A stretch of 64,000 bases of DNA, taken from the NCBI GenBank assembly GCA_036172665.1, contig CM069874.1, positions 54,604,707 to 54,668,706 on the forward strand, written 5' to 3'. The DNA comes from Prosopocoilus inquinatus. Lineage: Eukaryota; Arthropoda; Insecta; Coleoptera; Lucanidae. Position numbers and translations under genes: made by a program. Shown here piece after piece: positions 43,645 through 55,310 of the stretch. Positions within the stretch are counted from its first letter, which is position 1. The number at the start of each line of letters is the position of its first letter. The notes beneath the pieces were generated by a model. It was not told where the DNA came from. It did no database searches and saw only the letters and a list, made by a program, of their open reading frames with translations.

Positions 43645-44325
43645 TTAGACATGCACAGTGATCGCCAAGAAGTTAGCATCAAATGGAGAAAATCTTTATT
43701 TCCGATTTTTCGAAAAAACTTTTTGCGGCAATAACTTCTGCTTGTCTGAAAACCTATTTAGCCCCTAGCATATTAGGTATCAATGAAAAATATTTTTCTT
43801 AAAAAGTACCTTGCATCAAGAACGTAAAAATTAGGTACAAATATTACTTTCCGCTGAATATTGGAATATCTCAAACAGTAATTAATCTTCTTTATTATTT
43901 TTTTCCGATTATAAATATTTGAAGTTTTCACCCCAAAAAAGTTGAATTCTGAAATTATGTTAAAGTACGTGAAATCTTAAGAATAGCCTAAAAATTGAAA
44001 ATTTCAATTTTTCGGAAAATTAAAAAAATATGCTATTTTCTAGCCTTATTATGGCAATATTTTGCAATAAGGTGAAACTAACCCAGGTTAAAGAAATCTC
44101 ATTGAAATCTTGATTAGTTTCCGAGTAATAACAATTTTACGATTTTGATTATTTCGAAAAACTCGATTTTCTGTCTACGTGAAATTCTCTCGGTATATTT
44201 GATAGGGGCTAAATAGGTTTTCAGACAAGCAGAAGTTATTGCCGTATAAAGTTTTTTTCGAAAAATCAGAAATAAAGATTTTTCCCATTTGATGCCGACT
44301 TTTTGGCGATAACTGTACATCTTTT
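43645..44325. mobile_element. Foldback element E
   Basis: Arms 43649-43785 and about 44195-44322 are reverse complements at about 85-90 percent. Shared blocks include GAAAACCTATTTAGCCCCTA, AATAACTTCTGCTTGTCTGA and AAAATCTTTATTTC. The 400-base interior is AT-rich and non-coding. It lacks the CCCTGTAT module ends of the other foldbacks, so it probably belongs to a different family. Confidence 0.75.
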
Positions 44326-44421
44326 AGGATGATTAGATTGTTGTTAGTTTTTACATTTTTATGATTTTATTAGTTTGATTAGGTTGTTTTTAGATCTTTT
44401 CAAGTGCTTTTAAGTTGGTAG

Positions 44422-44464
44422 CGTACTGAAGATGGCAGCTTAGCTGCCGAAATATGTATCTACG
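44422..44464 (+). ncRNA. Hammerhead-like motif
   Basis: The order of elements is that of a hammerhead: stem I CGUA (44422-44425) with UACG (44461-44464), core CUGAAGA (44426-44432), a perfect stem II GGCAGC-UUA-GCUGCC (44434-44448), GAA (44449-44451), stem III AUA-UG-UAU (44452-44459) and H17 = C (44460). It deviates by one extra U (44433) between the core and stem II, which the strict consensus does not allow. It may be a degenerate or variant ribozyme, or a coincidental hairpin. Confidence 0.4.
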
Positions 44465-44558
44465 GATATAAAATTATTGTGGGCGGAGATTAATTTCAAT
44501 TATTTCTTCAACCACAGTCTCCTTTACTATTTTAGATGAAAACTACAGTTTTCTTTCA

Positions 44559-44621
44559 TAGTTAAGAAACGTTTTACATCTTAATTCATAGTTAAACTAC
44601 GTTTTACATCTTAATCATTCA
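44559..44621. repeat. Tandem repeat, two units of about 31 bp
   Basis: Two adjacent units containing CATAGTTAA and ACGTTTTACATCTTAAT, directly left of MITE copy 1. Confidence 0.7.
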
Positions 44622-44877
44622 GGGCTATTCTGTAACATTGATATGCATATGGTCATCAATAATTGAAGAGAACTTGATACGATTTCACAACAATTCAAGT
44701 GGATTGCCGACAGCTAATTGAAGAGAAATGTAAATTATCGTGATATCACATTTGATACAGATTGCAAGTTGTTACGAAACTGTTTACAGAATACCAATTT
44801 TGCAAGGTCACTTGATACATAGCAATAATTGATACGTATCAAGTCCACATCAATCTTACGGCATGGACCCCATTGTC
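44616..44877. mobile_element. MITE with TATTCTGTAACATTGATATG ends, copy 1
   Basis: A 262-bp element. The left end is CTATTCTGTAACATTGATAT (from 44625); the right end is decayed. The whole element aligns in reverse orientation with 61489-61750, including shared interior blocks (ACTTGCAATC-like and TTTTGCAAGGT) and both flanking edges (GGGGTC and GCCCTGAATG). Non-coding. Superfamily unknown. Confidence 0.8.
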
Positions 44878-47654
44878 TGAACAACCAACAAAAAGAATGA
44901 AACTCTAGTTAACGTTAATCGTAGTTTAAACCTTCAGTGAGCTACTCGGCTTAAATGTCACCTGTAATTCCTGACTCTAAATTAATAAAATTCGATATAT
45001 TGTGGGATTTTTTTAATTTAACAAAAAAAAAAACTATTCGACTGAAGACACTCAGGGCGAATTGTATAAAATGTAGTTTACCCGGCAATCAAGTTAATTT
45101 TGTCGTTAAGCAATATCTTTGTGTTTGGTTAACTTAAAACAACAGTTTTCACACTTTAAATTTATTTAATTAATCAACGTTTTCATGTTTTTCGCGTGCA
45201 TGAACGAAAAAACAATAATCCAGAGAACACTTTGAATAATTATTTATCTAAATAATAATAATAATTTTCAATGATTAATTGATTCTAATCTGGTCCAAAT
45301 ATAATCCCTTTAGTTTTTGCCCACCTTTCAGATGCATTATAAACTTTAGTGGAGATTTGAATGTATAATGTGATAAAAATTTGGAGTTGGAAAAAGAAAT
45401 CTTTCTCCAGTCATAAGAAATGGAATCCATCATTTATTATGGATTAGACAATGAGTCAAAATTACCGATGAGAAGAATAAAAACGAAAGTGTCTGGCCAC
45501 GTAGATGTCGAGATACTCTGTCAATCCGAAGAACTCATCCGATATTTATAGAGAATCTCCAAGTTCGGGACACATCTAGGAAGTCCCATATAAATACTTA
45601 ACACATACCCAGACGTGCAATATCTATTCTTGATGTTTTCCTTGCGCTCATGTAATTGCCAGCCGGCGTGTCGCGTAAATAAAATAAACGTAAGTGCTTT
45701 ATGCGATCAAAATAAGCACCAGGTAATTTATCAGGGCCGGCTCAGCCAATTAATGCAAACACATCACATTATTAATTAGAGAGACTGTTATTATTTGATT
45801 TGAAAGCAGAGCTCACAGATTCATTTAATTTAATTAGACCTGAAGTGAAGAGAGGAAAATTATTGATGAAGGCATGTGGCTCTTGGATTTGGGCTTTTTT
45901 TTTCTGTTACAGCTGTTTTGTTAATTGACGCTCATGGTCAATGGTTTATGTTTAGAATTTTTTTCCTGCCTCGGTCCGTTGATGTAACTATCAGCCCGAT
46001 TTTCGTAAGAGGCGTAAATTTTTAATGACTGAAAAAGAAACCAGATGCATATTAACATGTCATTAAACTATAAAACGTATGATGAAATTGAATTTGTTTC
46101 AGTGAAGTCTGGGCAAGTCTGTGAGAAAATTAGTGGTTTTGGTAAGAGTTGTAATTAAGTCTGGTATGTGATAGAAAAAGGAAAGCGAAACTTTATAGCG
46201 ACTGGTTGCACTCAGAATAGTTATATCTTAGAAGGCTATTACTAATAAGTAAACGAAAGAAAAGAAAGGATTGCAATCAATATTTTATTGGTCCTCAGGA
46301 AGTGTACGTAGATACAAGAGAAGAGGTTCAATATTTCTGATATTATTAGTGAATGCTAAAGAGATTCAAAACTTGTTAATGAAAGTCTACAAGTCGTTCG
46401 TCCGATTAACAATTATAAAATAAGGCATTTTTTTATTATTCAAAATGAGCAAGCACGTATATGTGTAAGCGTAAATAGTTATTATCTCTTAAGGCTATCC
46501 CATCATTGGATTTGCATGTCATAAATTGAATACGAGATTACTTTGGATAACTTAGGAGTAAGAGCTCCTAAGTTATCCAACGATGTTTATAAATTATCAC
46601 AACGTTAAAACAGATACATCTTTGAACGAAAGAGTGATACGCACGGCATTATAAGAATTCTTATTTTTAAAGTTACTTTTCATTCTTAAACCGTACTAAA
46701 ATTAAATTCTTTATAATCTTTCCAAGAACAGTTTAAAATCGTCCATTGATTCACGTTTTGTTATGGTTGATAGCAGAGAAAAACAAACTACAGCAAAACG
46801 AGTGGAAGCCTATTTTTCACCCGGTACAAGAAGTTTATGACCGTCATTTGTTAGGAGCGAGTCAGATGCTAAACTGCGTTTTATTAACGTTTAAATCAAA
46901 TAACCATTTTGCGTGAATCTCGAGATTAGCTTCGAGTAGAAAATTTATGCGATGTGTGTAATTGCAGTTTAAAATACGATAACTTCATCGATGTGCATAA
47001 ATTAAAAGAATATTTAATAATTCATCAGGTTTAATAAAATTGATGTATTTCTACGCTCGCTTGCAACATTTGCCTATTTTGTTTGTAACAAATTAAAGAA
47101 GCTTTTAAAAACCGCACTCTTATGAATATTCAGCAGCAAGTATTCAAAACAATACGTCGCAGCCATCTCCTCTCAAATGCTGTGAGGGCTGCAAATATGC
47201 CGAGTGGTATCATTTTAATTGAGCGTGATAGTACAGCATATTTTTAACTTTTAAGAAAATTAATTTGAAGTTGCAAGAATTATTTATAAAAACGAGACAG
47301 AAACTGAAGAAATCTTAGTTGATTCATCGACGCTTGTTACAAGAAATAAGCTCCAAAAAAGTGTTAATGAGACTAAACCAAAATTAACTAAGAAAATAAT
47401 AAACCAAATGAAATAAATTTCCTGAATATGCACAAAATTACAAGACGTTATAGTCTGTGATCAAAAGTTATGGCGGTTTTCGAATATGTTGGCAATAATT
47501 ATATCTCGTGTACTCGTGTATATGGCGTCAAAATATTACGATTTAACCTAATTTATCTACATGTGTTACAAGAGTTTTTCGTTTCTGAGGTATAACCTAT
47601 AAAAGCAATTTGAAAAACATATTTAAAAATAAAACTGTGCAACAGTTATGATGT
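44878..47654. other. 2.8 kb with no recognised element
   Basis: No coding potential or repeat family seen. The part at 45640-45850 is more balanced in composition (for example GCCAGCCGGCGTGTCGCG near 45659) and looks like unique host sequence. A hairpin with 16-bp perfect arms lies at 46543-46580 (see separate entry). A 60-codon ORF at 44955-45137 is not recognised. Confidence 0.4.
46543..46580. repeat. 16-bp perfect hairpin
   Basis: TTGGATAACTTAGGAG (46543-46558) pairs with CTCCTAAGTTATCCAA (46565-46580) around a six-base loop TAAGAG. It is isolated in otherwise plain sequence. It could be a small MITE remnant or a structured RNA. Confidence 0.85.
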
Positions 47655-48636
47655 ATTGTACAGGGTGTTCTTTTACTGTGTACAAATATTTAAACCCGTA
47701 ATATGTCACCATAAATGGCAACGATTGAACTCATATGTTTTTAACAAAAATTTAATAGTTTTCGAGAAAAATGCAGTGGCAGATTTTCACTAAACCGTTT
47801 GAGAACTGCTAGCATAGCTAAAAGTGGTACGCGGCCGCCTCTTCAATTATGACCCGAAACCGAAGCAGGCCAGGGTCAGTAATTCACTTGATCTTGAGCA
47901 TGAACGACGTAAATCAGCCGCTCCTATCAGCGGGTCAGTCGAAACACTTGCAACTTAAATTAACTTCACTGCAAGTAATTACAAGTTTAAATATTTTTAA
48001 ATTAAAATCTAGTGCAATTCAAGAAGCTGCGGTACGTAATTGCCGAACAAATTAAAAGCGAAGTACAAACAAATTACAATTTCTCATTCCATATTATTTT
48101 TACTTACAAAAATTTGACATTTACTTTTTTTCCATGGACCGTAAGTAGTAATACTTGCATAGCTAGCAACGAGATTACAGCAAAAGTTTATTTACGTAAA
48201 AGGATGAAGGAAGAACATTTTTAACGGGCTTGCCTAATTGGTGCATAAATTTTCGGATTTATTCGTCGATAGCTGATATCGTAAAACATACTACTTCGCT
48301 CAGTTAATTAAAATTTTAAATAAAATATTTAATAAACAGTGATTATTATTACGAAACACTGCGTTGAAGATCGAGTGCGGCATCGGTGGACGTGTTCATA
48401 TCAAGAGGAAGTAAAAGATCACCCTGTATATTGACATTTAAAATACACAGGCAAAATGCCACTTAATGATTTCAAGGCATGTTAGAGTTTTACGAAATTA
48501 TCTCTGAAACGGTTAGTTTGACGAAGATAAAACTTAGTTTCTGGTACAATTTTACTCGAACTTTTCAATTTTCATGTCAGTTTTTATTAAGTGGCAATAA
48601 GAAAGTTATTTACTAAGAACTAAAACCCAGTATAGA
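47655..48636. other. Foldback-related fragments and short ORFs
   Basis: Module ends TACAGGGTGTTCTTTTAC near 47658 and ATCACCCTGTATATTG near 48417 mark single-arm remnants. The middle (47820-47960) is more G+C rich; its short ORFs (47849-48055, 48012-48224) show no known domain. Confidence 0.4.
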
Positions 48637-49125
48637 GATAAACAAAGCAGCGGCGTAGATTTCAACGTCGCAGCTAAACGGCTTTTATGCCCCAGACACT
48701 CTCACCCTAGCGCTCATTGCATCAGAAGCAACCGTTTGATGTAAATTACGTGTGTAACATAATTGCCTTTATAGTTTCTTTCAAATTAATAATTATAAAA
48801 ACATTATAATTTTTTAATGTATCTTTTAAAAAGACTGGCATAATACATTTAATTCATATCAATTATAGCGCCGTCACTGCAAAAAGAATGCGAGTTTATT
48901 TCGGAATGAATTGGTTATGTAAACAAGTTTTTATATCCAGACGACCAGAACTGTAGTGGTTACTGCGCGCCGCATAGACTTCTCGGTCTTCGACTGGTTT
49001 ATTGTTTTGTTTTTACAGGGCAGACGCGTTAAAGATTAGAACTGTTTCCGACTATGATCGCTTCAGCATATTAGTAGTTCCTCGTATATTTAACGAAACC
49101 TTCCACCTAAAGTGCGCCTAGGCCT
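48637..49125 (+). repeat. Dispersed repeat, copy 2
   Basis: Second copy of the repeat at 10373-10802, same orientation, about 85 percent similar by eye and about 50 bases longer near its start (TTTCAACGTCGCAGC region). The two copies bracket most of the left two thirds of the window. Family unknown. Confidence 0.8.
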
Positions 49126-49254
49126 GATGATTATCTACTTCCCTGGATCCACCCTACTGGTGAAGAATGCTCCGTTTTCCATATGACATCCATTCCTGTA
49201 TTTCACTTCTTCTACATGTCAAATTTCAACTCTCTTCCGGAGTTATTAAGAAAA

Positions 49255-52150
49255 TGTGAGATAAGATAATGTTTATTAACCATTATTACAATATCAGTGT
49301 TATATGTATATATACAATACATTAACACAGAGTTATGTTTATGACATGTCAGCTTTGCACTAACATAAAATATAACAGAAATATATATAATATACAATAA
49401 TTGAGAAAAATTTAAAAATATGCTGCAACGAAGGTGAAACGTTGCAGACTGAATATACATATAAGACCAGGACAGACATAATTAAAACACAAAATTTATA
49501 TAAACAAACAATCACAGTGCGGCTCACTGATTACCTACAGTTCGAGAATGTACTATAAACTCATCTATAGAATATGGTGCCATCAGCTTAAGATTGGTAT
49601 ACAGAGTATTTTTAAATTTTGTCAGAGTATACCCTGTTACATTAGAAGTTGATTGTATAAGTTAAAATTAATAGTATTCTTTTTTGATTTTGTTAATTTC
49701 ATTCTCGATTGTTTTAACAGATTTCCAAATCGTATAGGATATGAATGATTTTCATTTACAGTAGCAAAATTATTTTTTATGTTCGTGAATATGCACTAAG
49801 GTACTGTAAACAAAAACGGCAGGATGCCCATCTGTATAAAATTTTGTTTACAATGAGCGTCGTATTTTGGTCGACACATAGCTCTCACTGCCATTTTTCG
49901 CAGTCGGAATATTATTATTGAATCTGTAGTCACCCCAAAGCCTTAGGCCGCCGCCGTACAGAACATGTGAGTGAAATAAGGCATAGTACGCCATTATGTT
50001 GTATTCTAAGGAGATCAGTTTTAATAATTTTCTTAGTACAAATATCGCAGAAGATAATTTGGAGCTAATGGATTTAATATGTGCATACCAAGTCAAGTTT
50101 TCGCTTAAAGTTATGCCTAAGAGCTTAACAACGGCGTTGAAATGTATACCATGATTCCAATATTTGGGTTTTGTTATTATTTAAGCTAAGTGAATTTCTA
50201 ACAAACCATTGCTCTGCGCTATCTTTCATGTCTTGTACTTTATCTAACAGCACGTTAATGTTGTTATCAGAACAAAAGCTATTTGTGTCGTCGGCATAAA
50301 GTATTGATTGTACAGGATCCATGAACTTACTTAAGTCGTTTATATACAACAAAAAGAAAACAGGGTCCCAACACAGATCCTTGAGGTACACCATACTGGA
50401 TCCGTACTCTCTTTGATAGTATGCCATTAATTTTAGACCACTGACTTCTATCTATGAAATAACTTTAAAAAAACTTTTTTGCTGTACCGCGAATACCACA
50501 ACAAGTTAGTTTATTTATTAATAGTTCGTGCTGGACACAGTCGAAGGCTTTTGTCACGTCACAAGCTACTAAAGCTGTTTACCTTCTTCGAAACCCTCAA
50601 CTATGTTCCTCACGAGCTCTTCTACTGCCTGAATATAACTATGTCTAGCCCTGAACCCGTATTTGTTTTTATTAAGCACATTGAATTTTTCTAAGAAATT
50701 TATTAATTTGTTTTTAACTAGAATTTTCAAAACCTTTCCTAAAACTGGCACAATAGAAATGGGTCGATAATAATTTTTATCTTCTGGATTTCCATTTTTA
50801 AGTATAGGAATAACCACCATAACTTTAAAAGCTGATGGGAAAATACCTTGCTCAAAGCATAAATTGTATAAATGAGATAATATAGGAGTTATAAGTTCAG
50901 AGAGACTTTTTAGGTATTTGCTGTTAATGCCGTAAAAGTATTTCGAGTTTGAGTTTTTAAGTAACCTAATTATATTACTGATTTCTGTTACAGTTGTAAG
51001 TTGCATAAAAAAAGAACGATCTAGAGCTGAAACTGCACTAATTCGATTCTTGTTTGCTTCTGAAAACAAAGGTAATTTTTTTACAATACTTTCGGCAATA
51101 TTTGCAAAATAAAAATTTAATTCCTCGTTATCAAGAGGAATGGTCTGTTTTTGGAGAACTTTGCCTCTCTCACGATTTATTAAATGCCAACATACTTTAG
51201 TTCTGTTTTTGTGGTTCAGTAAGTAATTGTTATACGCATTCGTTTTTGCAATTTTTATATTGCTTTTATATATCTTCTTAAAATCATTATAAATAATTTT
51301 ATCAGAGCCTAAGTTAGTTGTTTTATAAATATCAAAAAGGCTTTGTAACTCCTCGCGTTGTTTTTTTAAATCTAGTGTAAACCAGCTGATATTAGTTTTT
51401 TGTTTTCTTTTTATTGTTTTTGAAGACTGTTTTATGTTATTTTGTAAGAGACATATAAATTTGTTTGCAATTTGTTTAGGGTCATTTAAACTATATAAAT
51501 CTTCAAGATTTAACTCTTTGAACAGGTTGTTTGGTTTGCGTATGTTGATAAAATTAAGAATTTCATACTGATTTACTTGAGTTTGAGAGCCATACTCTGA
51601 AAACATTATTTTTATTCCAAAATGATCCGATAAAAGAGGATTGAGTACTGCAGATTTATAGGAATTGCAGTTTATTAGAATATTATCAATACAACTAACC
51701 GATTCATTGGTAAATCTTGTACCGAGTCAATTATTGGTTTTAATCCAAATGTTTCAATCAAAAGTAGTAAATTAGTTAGCTTATTGAACTCGCGTATGAA
51801 GTTAACATTGAAGTCTCCCAATATAACAAAGTTAAAATTTGTATTGTTTTTGTAAAGAAGTTCTAAAACTTGTTTAAATATATTAAGAAATATATTCAAG
51901 TTACCATTACACGATCTCTGTACAGCGCCAGGACAATTGTGTGAACTTCAGGTAATTCAGTAGCACAAAACTCTGCTTCTATTTCAATACTAAAATTCCT
52001 AACTTCCGACAGTTCTTTAAACACAATATTTTCATTTACAAATATACACCCCCCGCCATGAATGTGTGTTGTTCGACAAAACTGTGAAGCTAATTTGTAA
52101 TTATTTATATTGACTTGACTATGCTTTTCTTAATGGTTACCTCTTTAGGA
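49255..52150 (-). mobile_element. TTATC-tailed LINE, copy 2
   Basis: A longer, minus-strand member of the family at 41518-42850. Its 3' end is at about 49255-49275 (TTATCTTATCTC on minus) and it extends back through RT, linker and most of the endonuclease to about 52150. A true 5' end is not seen. The RT-to-tail portion is nearly collinear with copy 1. Confidence 0.9.
49800..52150 (-). pseudogene. LINE ORF2: endonuclease remnant and reverse transcriptase
   Basis: Read on minus. The endonuclease part (52150-51675) shows KLASQFCRTTHIHGGGCIFV, a YRDR block and NFVILGDFNVNFIREF. A 345-residue open stretch (51606-50569) carries the linker and RT start, including MVVIPILKNGNPEDKNYYRP (with ISIVPVLGKVLK) and KYGFRARHSYIQAVEELV. 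After a break come AFDCVQHELLINKL, YGVPQGSVLG (altered by frameshift at about 50390), YADDTNSFCSDNNINVLLDK, NSLSLNNNKTQI, and a last part 50096-49848 with MTWYAHIKSISSKLSSAIFV and LFHSHVLYGGGLRLWGD. Several frameshifts (near 51640, 50565, 50400, 50130, 49920) inactivate it. It provides the endonuclease sequence that copy 1 lacks. Confidence 0.85.
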
Positions 52151-52805
52151 GGTTGTACATCAGAAACGAAACACTTTGGAACATAGTTAAACAGGTTAAA
52201 TTGTAGTATTTTGATGTCGTGTATGCCAGGCATAATTATTGCTATCCTTTGCCATTCGATAACATCCTGTATATCTAGTTAATTCCAGGTCACCAATGAT
52301 TTGTAATCATTTTTTATATTTTAACAGTGGCTTATTGCGTAATAATGTCTTGGAAACGAGATACATTATATAAGCAGATACAAACGTTTAAAATGTGTAG
52401 GAATGGTTGCTAGAGTAACTAGCACCAAGGGGTGGAGAGAAATGTGTGAGCAGTGTTAAAAAACTGTTATCAATTTAATTATTGTTGTTGTTATTAAATA
52501 AGCAGCAGATTAGATATGTTAAATAGATACCAATTTTTATTAAATCGATTCCGCTCACTCTTTTCCTTCTATACCTCTTCCTATTAGTCATTTACGTAAC
52601 TACACCTACACATAAACGGCGACCCCCCTTTGTCAAATCAAATCAGAACTTAACCCAGTTTGCCTATTAGAGATGGGATTTGTAGTTCGTTACGACGTTA
52701 CTGTCCGAATTAGTTCGATTGAACTAGTTCATTCGAGGCTACCAAACTAATTTTCTAGATCACCCAGACGACTATGTAGTTCGATAGAGTTACACCTTTT
52801 CCAAC
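52151..52805. other. No feature seen
   Basis: AT-rich sequence without coding potential. A module-end fragment ATAACATCCTGTATATC is near 52259. Confidence 0.4.
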
Positions 52806-53095
52806 TGTATTCCAGATAATTTCAGTTATATTTCAGAATTGTATTTAAGAAAATCGTCAATTGTAGTTCATATTAGTAAATTGCATTTCAGCAAGTAGTA
52901 ATCGCAGTTCAGATAGGTAAACTGTATTTCAGAAAATGTCACATGAATTTCAAATGATATTTTCTGAAATGCAATTGATTTTCTCTGAAATTCATTTTAC
53001 TTTTCTGAACTACAATCAATACATTCTGAAATACATTTTACTATTCTGAAATACAAGTGACAATTTCTGAAATTAATCTGTTACTTTCTGAACTA
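52806..53095. repeat. Inverted arrays of a ~21-bp minisatellite
   Basis: On the right half (about 52966-53095) a unit of 20-22 bp with core TTTCTGAAATACA occurs about seven times in a row. On the left half (52806-52965) the same unit occurs in the opposite orientation (TGTATTTCAGAAA). The arrays meet near 52963. Foldback transposons of the FB/Galileo type are known for long inverted ends made of such short tandem units; the sequence here has that layout, but no transposase is present to confirm the assignment. Confidence 0.75.
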
Positions 53096-53205
53096 CACGC
53101 TCGCCAACTCCACGTCTCTACTGTTTCTGTTATAACCACTGTTATGAGAATTACTATACCCTAAGTTCTAAGCCCTAGGTTGAGAAACAGTGTCTTAGAG
53201 TCTAC

Positions 53206-53985
53206 ACCATTTCCAGCTGTAATTCAGAAAAGATCAACTATATTTCGGAAATTTTCAATTGTAATTAAGAATTGTTAATTTAATTTCAGAATATGTTATT
53301 TAAAATTCAGATTAATCAAATCAGTTTCAGAAGAAAACTTGTAATTCAATTCAATTCAAGTCAATTTAATTTCAGAATTCGTTAATTGTTGAATGTTATA
53401 CTACCTATATGTGTTTTTCATCTAGTTTAATCAGAAATCAGTATTATACAATTATTTAGAATAAAGAATGGGACTTAAGTTCTTTATTTCTTATTATTGG
53501 TACAGTTGTTTCTGAAATAAGCAAACATACACAATACTTAAAGTACAATTATTTCATAATAAGATTTTTGCAGTGCGGAAACCTCTTCCATCTTAATGGA
53601 GATCGACTGGTGTACGTCTTTTTACATAGTCTTCTGAAGAGCTACATAGTTTTTACTTCAAGTCTGTTACGGAGTTTCCTGTCTGTTCTTGTATAACATC
53701 TGTGATAAATGAAATATTGAAGTCATCGCAGAAAGTTTGATTGGATATGTGTCAGAATGCTAAGTCATGCTCTAAGGATTTTTATTGAATTATGTTTAAC
53801 GGAATTTAAAATCACTCATATTTCAATTAAAAGTGACGGTTTCTTTATTACAATTGATGTCATCTCACATACATTTAATGTATTCTGAAATTAAACTGAT
53901 TAATCTGCGGAATATTTTGAAACTAAATTGATAAATCTGAATTATATGTGATACGAATTCTTAATTACAGTTGGAAAAGTAGTAA
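53206..53985. repeat. Related inverted minisatellite, more decayed
   Basis: Left part (53210-53400) has repeated TAATTTCAGAAT-like units and the right end (53880-53985) the complementary ATTCTGAAATTAAACTGATT-like units, ending AATTACAGTTGGAAAAG, which mirrors TTTCCAGCTGTAATTCAG at 53210. The middle is unrelated non-coding sequence. Probably a second member of the family at 52806-53095. Confidence 0.6.
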
Positions 53986-54593
53986 AGCATTGTTTTTCTC
54001 GAAAATCAACCTGTTAAGCCTCGCGACCCTCGAGTATGTCCAAAAATAAGCTGAAGGACCTCACCGTCCCGTAATTTATGTTTTAACAACAGTAGTTTAC
54101 GATTCCTTAACAAAAAGTTTCTTTGTAAACATTATTAATTTATAGCGACCGATTGGAACTTCCCGTACATCTGATCGCAACCCCCAAGTTAAGAAACAAT
54201 GCCCTAAGGTATTATAAGTTGCCAGGTATTGCTTGCTTTGAAATTTTGATAATACTATGAAGCAGGATTTGAATTAGATCTTTACTAAATGTCGCTGCAG
54301 ATTAAATAAATATTCCATGTCGGCTTACATTGTCGCCGCCAAGAAAACGTGGACACTTTTCTTGACGTAAATTTACCGATACAAAAACTCATCTATTAAT
54401 GACACACAAATTAGTTTTTTTTAAAGATAAATTCATTTTCCATTTTTGCCTTAGCTGTATGTGTCTGTGAAGAAATCGGGCATTAGAAAGCCTCTGGCCG
54501 GAAGTGCTTTGGTTTTTCAGGTATGTGCGATATAAGAGTAAAAGATATTTTAGACAGAACAAAATATTTCTGTCCTTCTTTGTCGACATACCG

Positions 54594-54835
54594 ATACAGG
54601 GTTAAATTATAATAAAGTTGCGCTATCTTAAGGTCTAAAGAAATATGCAAAAAAATCGATTCTATTTTTATTCCTTTTTGAAATATCTTCAAAAAACTGA
54701 AAATTCTCATTCTCGAAAATCTCCAATATCTTCTTTATTTCTTAATATAACATCATAAAATTCGTTTTTTTGCATAAAATTCAATGAACAACCTAATGCA
54801 GTTCGAATAAATAGGTTAGGTTTCTGGTTTCCATC
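54594..54835. repeat. Single-arm copy of foldback F
   Basis: Starts ATACAGGGTTAAATTATAAT and matches 56118-56290 in the same orientation (shared AAAACTGAAAATTCTCAT and TAATGCAGTTCGAA). Only one arm is present. Confidence 0.75.
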
Positions 54836-55176
54836 TGGTTTTCATTAGTTTTAGGCAGCAATTGCTTATACTAAATCTCGGAATGTCTGTTTTAGTTCTG
54901 AATTCCCGGGAGTAATGGCAATTATTCCCAGTGTTTAGCCGTTAAGTAAACGCGTGCGTAATTTAAATAGAAGGTAGTTTGCTTGAAATCCACCAGGTAT
55001 AAGGGAGCTGGTTATACTTGATTTTATTGTGCATACTTGGGGTAGGTGATACGTATCGCGAGTTTTATGTGACGTAGGGGATGATCATTAATTTGAGCGG
55101 CCACATAATATATTACAGGCTCGTATTGTAAAGAAACCATTTTACTAAACATTCACTTTTTATCTAGATATTTATC

Positions 55177-55310
55177 TAAGGCCCGGTATTATAAAGGCAA
55201 GTTAGCTTTAACTACTGGTTTATTCCCATGGTGACAATTGTGAACACAATTGTTGTTATGGCAATAAACTGGGAGTTAAAGTTAACTTTCATTTATAATA
55301 CCGGGCCTTA
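55177..55310. mobile_element. Short MITE with TAAGGCCCGG ends
   Basis: Inverted ends TAAGGCCCGGTATTATAAA on the left (55177) and its reverse complement on the right (to 55310). The arms continue with mismatches through GTTAGCTTTAACT and GGTTTATT to a centre near 55243. If the first two bases are read as the target, TA is duplicated and the element is 55179-55308, as in Tc1/mariner MITEs. Confidence 0.8.

Larger units (their letters stand above)
43253..44953. mobile_element. Composite element with possible outer inverted ends
   Basis: TAAGGCTGAGTAGCTCAGTG (43253-43272) on the left matches the reverse complement of 44935-44953 with few mismatches. Within it are a direct repeat (43322-43400 and 43557-43635, sharing GTGTTGTTTGGTT and GGCTCTTATTTGTAAGG-like sequence), foldback E (43645-44325), a hammerhead-like hairpin (44422-44464), a short tandem repeat (44559-44621) and MITE copy 1 (44616-44877). 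Whether the outer repeat really delimits one transposon is uncertain. Confidence 0.4.

Noticed and set aside
52966..53095. Regularly spaced repeats as a possible CRISPR array
   Set aside because: Units are 20-22 bp, degenerate and contiguous with no spacers of constant length, there are no cas genes and the genome is eukaryotic; a minisatellite.
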